Shown piece after piece: positions 58,095-64,000 of a DNA stretch of 64,000 nucleotides. Below the pieces are notes generated by a model, which was not told the DNA's origin, made no database searches, and worked only from the letters and a program-made list of their open reading frames with translations. This stretch comes from Haemonchus contortus (taxonomy: Eukaryota; Nematoda; Chromadorea; Rhabditida; Trichostrongylidae). A program made the translations under genes and the position numbers. Position 1 is the stretch's first letter. Each line of letters opens with the position of its first letter. The stretch lies in contig LS997565.1 of the NCBI GenBank assembly GCA_000469685.2, positions 30,784,645 to 30,848,644 on the forward strand, given 5' to 3'.

Positions 58095-58921
58095 AAACTG
58101 ACTATACTAACAATATTGTAGTTATATCGAGAATAGTCGTTTAACCTCCTCTATATTCTTGCCACAACCAAAGCTACACGACCGAATACCAGAGGTTTAT
58201 TGCGTCAAGCGACACCTCAAACTTGGGTAATTGAAGCATATGAATGAGAACATAACGAATACGTACAAAAAGGCAGGAACTATCAAAAGGCACAAATCGT
58301 TGAGGATATTGCCTATCGATACGAGATGTGAGTACAAAGTGGAAGAGGTTTAATGAATGCGTATGATATTTAATCAGCGTATAGAGCACAAGAAATTAAA
58401 TGAACATTCCTCAAGCGTAATAAAGAGCGATATAAGGAGCGTAATAGAGAGCGATATAAATAAAAGGCGTAATAGAAGCGTCGAGAACATCAAAGGAAAC
58501 TGGACTCTGTCCTCGTTCTGGCATGCTTATATGTATATCGAGCCTCGCCCGACGGGAATGTGGCATTTTGTTTAGTGAGAAAGGTGAGATAAGGGATGAG
58601 AAAATTGAGATAAGGGAATGTTTGTAGTCGCGCACGGCTTGATGCGCGGAGGTTGCAGTGTGAACCGTGTTACAGTAGCAGTAAAGAATAAAGTCGTGAG
58701 ATACATAGCTGATGGCTGACGACTCGGCTGGACCATGAAGGCTCCTTTTGTTTAGCCAGTGGTTGCACTTGTGTAGTCCTTAGCCAGATGCGAGACGTCA
58801 TTGTACCATGTTTTTGCCCTGTGCGGTCTGACCACTTTTTTACTTTTCATATGTTATGAGTCATGGTCAAGATTGATTGATTTAATGAGGGAGTTATAGA
58901 AAATCGCGTATTAGCGCGATA
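58095..58921 (-). repeat. inner LTR-like direct repeat, copy 2 (empty SINE site)
   Basis: This is the sister of 56253-57425. It is 827 bp and has no SINE. On its minus strand it begins TATCGCGCTAATACGCGA, a small inverted repeat, rather than the usual TG. Confidence 0.7.
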
Positions 58922-61178
58922 CCTTATACTAGGTGTGCCGGGAGGAAATTGCCGGCAAAGGAGCATAACGTACATTGAACGTTTTTAGATGCTCGAAATT
59001 CTGAAAATCTTGAAGATCTCGTTGCACAGGAGGCAAATGCCGAGATGATTTCATCCTGTTCGACGTTTGTAATCCGAAAGTCACAGATACTAGTAAGACT
59101 GCGACGTATCCGGTGCACCTTCATATGGGAACTTGAGGCCTTCGACGGCGTAGTGACACACAGAAGAGATAATGACGACTTTGAATGTTCCCTGAGTCGA
59201 AGATGGTGGAGTTATGCGTGCGAATTCTCGTATTCGGAAGGAATAGGGAAAACGAGTGTCGAAGGCAGTGGTCTTTGGAATCCGTGCCTGCGTGAGAGCC
59301 GTAGATGGGCCTCGAAGAGCCGCTCTGGTAGGCTCAACGGAGTAGGCCAGTCCGAAGTCCATCACGGATGGAATCGCTTCATCAAAACGGCGTGTGTAGC
59401 TAAGAATGTTTGTGGCATGCTGGTCCAGGATGATGAGATGTAGTTCGCGTCCATCCGGTCCTGGGATGAATAAGTATCACGCGCCCGTACAGTTCCTTGT
59501 TCTGTGCCTTTGATGACAAATTGGTAGAGAACTGGAAAGTGGGGACGTAATCGTGGCAGAATGACTGAGGGAGCGGGCTCTATTGGTGTTACTGACAGCG
59601 TGATCTCTTCAACGACGTAGTCGGCTCTCAGAAGATCATCGATGGCGTCCTGCGAAGCATTTCGAAAGGCGATGGCGTGGTCGATGCGCTTTAGCTCTAC
59701 GATGGGAAGAGGGAGAACTTGATTCGGTCGCTCTCTGAAGATGCGTAAATAGACGTGTCACGAATCTCGAAGACAAGTAGCCGACAGAGGGATGTGAGTG
59801 TAGAGTGTCTGGTGCATTTCGCAGGTGATGTGAATCGGATCCGACGGAAAAGGTTGGCCCTGAAGAGAGACTGGCTTGGAGCCTTGGCCAAGGTTGTCTA
59901 CTAACAAGGCGATGGGTAAAATCCGGAGGAGTGAATTCAGGGAGGTTAAGATTAGTGTTACCGTAAGCGAGTTGCTTGGTTGAATCTGACGAATTGATGC
60001 TGCTGGCATCACTGGTAGAGGTGCTGGTGTTTGCTCTGCTGCTGCTTGAACTGCAATTGCGGCTCTATCACGATTGCCGACGCTCGCGTAAGAGAAGCTG
60101 TGAACAGTGCGCGCGCGATACTGCCGAGAAGATGTTATCTGGTGGAAAGGACAGAAAGCAGCGAAAGCCGCACGGGCTGCAGACAAAGAGCCCGCATACG
60201 GTGACGCCTGTGAGGAAGCTGGAGCAGCTGGTGCAATGAAGAAACGGTCGAGATGTCAGTCTGCAAGGCGAGAAGAACGATCGATCCAACGAAAATTTGT
60301 CAAGGAAAACAAGAAACGATATACGACTGCCGCCATAACCCAAAGTTGTTGGGAGCTAAGCTTCCAAGCATGAAACTCCTGCGTTTCTTTCTCGAGAACA
60401 CCTTATTATGGAGAAAAAATTCCGTGCTTATCATAAAGACATCGTAACGGAGTAATGACGATTAATAGTAGAAGCAATGAAGTGTTATGCGAATAAAATG
60501 TGCAATCAATAATAATGCTCACATCTTCGGGCCACTAGGCGATCTTTTGAAGTACTTCACAAATCTCACTGTGCGAAACAAGGACGGCTTATTCGGACTA
60601 GCCGAAACTCAGAAAGACATTCCGAGAACTATAAATCTTCTTGAAATTCTACTCTTCTTACTCACCTAACTGGCGCCGGTTTGTCCACGATTGCTAGCAC
60701 AGATTCTGCTTCGAATTCACTTAGTTCGACGTCGAATAGCTGCTTCTCCATGAATATATGTGATCTATATTGTCACCTCCACAGAACTCATTCGAACAAC
60801 TTAACTGTACGCCCGCTCAAATCTTCAACTCAAGGTAGTGCCCTTGTGTAAATACCACTCAGGCCCGGGAGGAAACTATACTTTACTTCGTTATGTTTTG
60901 TTTGATAAAACTATTCCTCACAGAGACAATTGAAAAATATTAATACACAAAACAGTATAGGGAGTATATGAGGGTAAATGATTGGTAGAGATAAATGTAA
61001 AGAAACTAGTAAAATTATATGGTAATCGATGAGAGGCCGCCGCCGCCCATACAGGTCAAAAGGTCGTGCTTAAGGAAATGAAGTTGATCAAACTGCGTTT
61101 TCTTGGTAAGGCTCAACAGGACCGAAATAACAACTTACCTTTCGCCTATTCTCCTTGCTGTCCACACTCGCTGCTATC

Positions 61179-61631
61179 AGTAATCTGGTGAGAGAATGCC
61201 CGCATAGCTGACATCCTATACTCTGCGTTACATACTCTCGAATACACCGTTTATCAGTATGTGCAGGAAATATAAAGAGGTAATGAGGTCGGTATTCTCC
61301 GGTCGTATTGAGTAGTAGAGATCAGCGAGCATGCAGGTGAGGCGCTAGACATTGATCGTAAGTCAAGGCGCTGACGGCTGTTCTCCTCGAGAAGCTGTCG
61401 ACGAACCTTGAATACGCGTGATGAGATGAGTCATGGATACAGTGAACTAACATCCCCATGTGCGAGGGTTAGGCAACGTTGCACAATGAAAAGAAGACGC
61501 TCTTTTTTCATCTACACCCCCATTACCGGCTAGAACTCTACTCAGCTGTAAGATCTCAGACTCATCCTTCCCTCAGTCGAAGTTTTTCGCGCACATTTGC
61601 CTTTCAGAGTGCGGTCACTCTTCCACCTGCA
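61179..61631 (-). repeat. LTR-like direct repeat, copy 2 (empty MITE site)
   Basis: This is the partner of 53897-54787 and is 453 bp. On the minus strand it starts TGCAGGTGGAAGAGTGACC and ends CCAGATTACT. It lacks the MITE. No short duplication was found outside the pair. Confidence 0.6.
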
Positions 61632-61739
61632 GCCCTCACAATATCGTACAAGTGTTGAAGCCTTGCTACAATACACAGCAGAGCAGCAAGGCTCCAAAAG
61701 TTGTAAGGAATGGGGACGGATCTTGTGATTCATGCATTT

Positions 61740-62330
61740 CGCTGCCCACTAAGTCCTTCCTGCTGCATACATCCCTCATAAATTTGAACACTCAGGTCTT
61801 GGGGAATCAGTTTTTGTGGACGTGGCACCCTTCCAGGGGGGTCCAGTCCTGCCACCAGCCGACAGTGCTTTCATCCTGTCCCAAGCATCATTTATAGCTT
61901 TGAATGCTTCAACTCTGAAAAACAAGTTTTTCGCGCGTATTTCGGGACGCTTTAGAATGGAGTTATGGGTGTTGGTTCATAGCCCTGCCCACTTCAGTCC
62001 AGACCTTCTGTTAGAACTGTTATAGATCTATGTAGAGAGCACAGCCCACTTCGATTAGGCTCCAGCCACCGCAAATGAGTCTCCCTCGTTTGATTTGTTG
62101 GCCCATTCGTAACCTTTTTACCGGTGTCTGGGCTTTTTCTAAAGCTCAAGTACTTTTGCCTTAGGCAGTGTCCATTCTAATGCATGTGTCGTCCCTGTAG
62201 GCGAGGTCTGGCTAAACCTTCAAATGCTCTGTTGCTCTTGCTCTTAGAACGCTTTCTTCGAAGATGACCCAACATTTTGGAGTATCTACAGGTGATGCCG
62301 AATTTCGTGACATATGACATACAAATGAAT
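61740..62330 (-). repeat. decayed Helitron-related sequence
   Basis: Diverged minisatellite units (ATAAATTTGAACACTCAGGTC, GGGGTCCAGTCCTGCCACC, CAGTGCTTTCATCCTG) are followed by Helitron body modules (ATAGCCCTGCCCACTTCAG, GATGCCGAATTTCGTGACAT). The ends are not recognisable. Confidence 0.55.
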
Positions 62331-62879
62331 AGATCCAGCGGGATTTCCTCGAAGCGGTCTACCGAGAGCAAATTCTGAGAAAAGTGTTTCATTCTACTAC
62401 ATCGAACGTTCTGAAGTGTGCTTTCATCGCGAATGAGCGGTGTGGTCATGTGATGCACGCGTTAGAATGAGTAGCCTGAGTGGTTAGTTTTCTGAGATAA
62501 CACGACGTCACGATCAAATGGGATCATACCTCGATTTGGGAAAGATGGCTCTGTCTTTATATGGGTATTGTATGCGTATGGGGAACATATTAGCCATCTT
62601 TTAGTTGCTAGCATCGTCACAGTGCGTGCACTGACTAGTTAGACGTATGGCCAGGTTGGATCACACATCCTGTGCGTAGAGGGAATTCCGCATAGAACAG
62701 TGAGCTCTCAGTGTTATTGCGGGTGCAGTAACACACAAGGAACGGCACGGGAGGCCAGGGCTGCAAGGGTCTACAAGCCCGCGTGGCAGAGGGACTACTT
62801 GTATGCGAGCGGGTTTCCCCGGCACAAGATCACGCTGAATTTTTGTCTGGCCTCGAGTAGTCCTCTAATCTAGCTATGA
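62331..62879. other. no gene recognised
   Basis: I see no exon chain or repeat family in this stretch. Confidence 0.35.
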
Positions 62880-63215
62880 ATTTTGTGGTAAATACTGCTC
62901 AGTTTGAGAATCTCCGATCCACCACGGGCGGACCTCCTTGATCTAGTTGTTGCCATTCCCTCACTCTGCCCATCTTTTTCCGGTATCTGGGCTGTTGTTA
63001 GACGAATTAAGAAGTTTTGTTTTGGGCATCGGCCATTTCGGTGCCCAAACAGCTCCGTTCAGACCATAGGCTTTGATTCTTCCTTACACCACCCTATCTG
63101 AGATTTGTTCAGGTCCCTCCAGGTGCTTTTTAGGTATTTAGGAGCTCAGGAAGCAAACAGACTCACATACAGGCAGACAGACACAGAGACAGAGGAAGGC
63201 AGAAAGCAGGCAAGA
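62880..63215 (-). repeat. second decayed Helitron-related fragment
   Basis: It carries TTTTTCCGGTATCTGGGCTGT, CCTCCAGGTGCTTTTTAGGTA and a CAGACAGACACAGAGACAGA run, in the same order as the right part of the copies at 29183 and 42413. Confidence 0.5.
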
Positions 63216-64000
63216 TACCCAAAAAAATCCGATGCCGGTAGAGGATAAAGGATTAAGTCTTTGGGCATTAATTGATCCCGTCTAAGGATGTGCTTCTCGA
63301 ATTTGACTTCCTCCAGAATCACAGAGATTGAATGGGTCTATGGCTGATACAACGACTTGCGTTAGTTGACGCTTATTAGTGTCTTTTTGATGAGCTGCTT
63401 GCAAACTCGCTTGCAATATTTATGCAGATCATCCGATCCCACTTTGATTACCGAGCTGGCTCCCTGGCCACACTCGACGTTCCTCTCAATTGAAGTTTAT
63501 GAAACTCCAGAGATACCAGCTCTGTTGCCTAATCTTGTATACAACTGCAAATGACAATGACATCTACTCTAGTGCCGAGTTCTTCACTAACACACCTTGA
63601 TCGATTTAAATTAACCTGAGTTTCAAAACGTAGGAGTCCTAGGATGGGCTTTGAGTGAACGTGTGATCTGTGTGCGGTCTATAGAATTGTCTACCTAATC
63701 TGCTCTGTTTTATTTGTGAGTTCTGCTTCACTGTGTGAACCCGGCCCTACCGAGTAGTACTTAAGCCATTCATTTCGATTGTTGCTTCAGTTATATTGAT
63801 TCCTCGTCATCATCTCTCTTTCTCAAAGAAACAGTTCTTCTTTCAAAGGCACTTCATTGAGTGAATTATACGAAAACGAGCAGTCCCATTTGATAGTACT
63901 GTTGCTTACCCCCCCCCCCCCCTCTCTTAGGAATAGTTCGAGGTACGCATAGAAGCATAATGTAGCTCGTTCGTTGAATTAGAAGGATTGAGAACAAATA
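63216..64000. other. no gene recognised; C-rich run
   Basis: The stretch contains an uninterrupted C run at about 63910-63923. I see no gene. Confidence 0.4.

Larger units (their letters stand above)
54788..61178 (-). mobile_element. interior of a degenerate minus-strand LTR retroelement
   Basis: Between the two LTR-like repeats the minus strand carries long but broken reading frames. A possible first exon at 60752-60665 reads MEKQLFDVELSEFEAESVLA then IVDKPAPVR before GTGAGT. Next come 60186-59758 (proline- and serine-rich, then ILPIALLVDNLGQGSKPVSL) and 59690-59440 (IDDLLRADYVVEEITLS). A segment at 56150-55750 includes DYRHTDVLYYVSDYALIEGA and LPVDYADGFFREHSR. I recognise no protease, reverse transcriptase or integrase, so the superfamily is open. 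A second LTR-like pair (56253-58921) interrupts it. Confidence 0.4.

Overview
The window looks like nuclear DNA of a nematode, most likely a clade V parasite of the hookworm/strongylid type. The reasons are several. The recognisable genes are cut into many short exons, nearly all with TTTCAG-like 3' splice sites. Three genes lie close together on one strand as in a nematode operon. The intergenic space is filled with RTE, BEL/Pao, Penelope-like, Tc1/mariner, Helitron and tRNA-SINE sequence. The species assignment is inference. Most long open frames here are shadows or transposon debris. The real genes had to be built by joining exons with matching reading phases.

Layout. 1-11600: no host gene recognised; decayed retroelements (a Ty3/gypsy-like gag joined to integrase, a Penelope-like tail, an RTE reverse transcriptase tail, a BEL/Pao gag) plus two copies of a ~0.4 kb inverted-repeat element. 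11700-13051: the 3' part of an unidentified multi-exon gene. 13113-13605: a decayed Helitron. 13849-17228: a TMEM185-like membrane protein gene with a SINE in its last intron. 17758-18290: the diphthamide-pathway J-protein DPH4/DNAJC24. 18398-21481 and beyond: a RABL3-like small GTPase with its 3' end unresolved. 21740-27000: LINE fragments, a SINE, two Helitrons and a Tc1-like element. 27300-46455: a transposon-rich block containing several Helitron-like elements that can be delimited almost to the base, MITEs nested in them, a mariner, two adjacent TA-target elements, a Penelope-like fragment, a large palindromic element and a 118/145-bp minisatellite. 47281-52941: a complete 11-exon GDP-fucose transporter (SLC35C1 family). 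53897-61631: a minus-strand LTR-retroelement-like composite with a second LTR-like pair inside it. 61640-64000: decayed Helitron-related sequence and no gene.

The supported genes are housekeeping in character. GDP-fucose transport serves Golgi fucosylation. DPH4 serves diphthamide formation on elongation factor 2. RABL3 is a Rab-like GTPase, and TMEM185 is a conserved multi-pass membrane protein of unclear role. I see no new defence or biosynthetic system. The most notable content is the layered transposon stratigraphy. Two insertions are matched by paralogous empty sites inside this same window, which supports their boundaries and target-site duplications.
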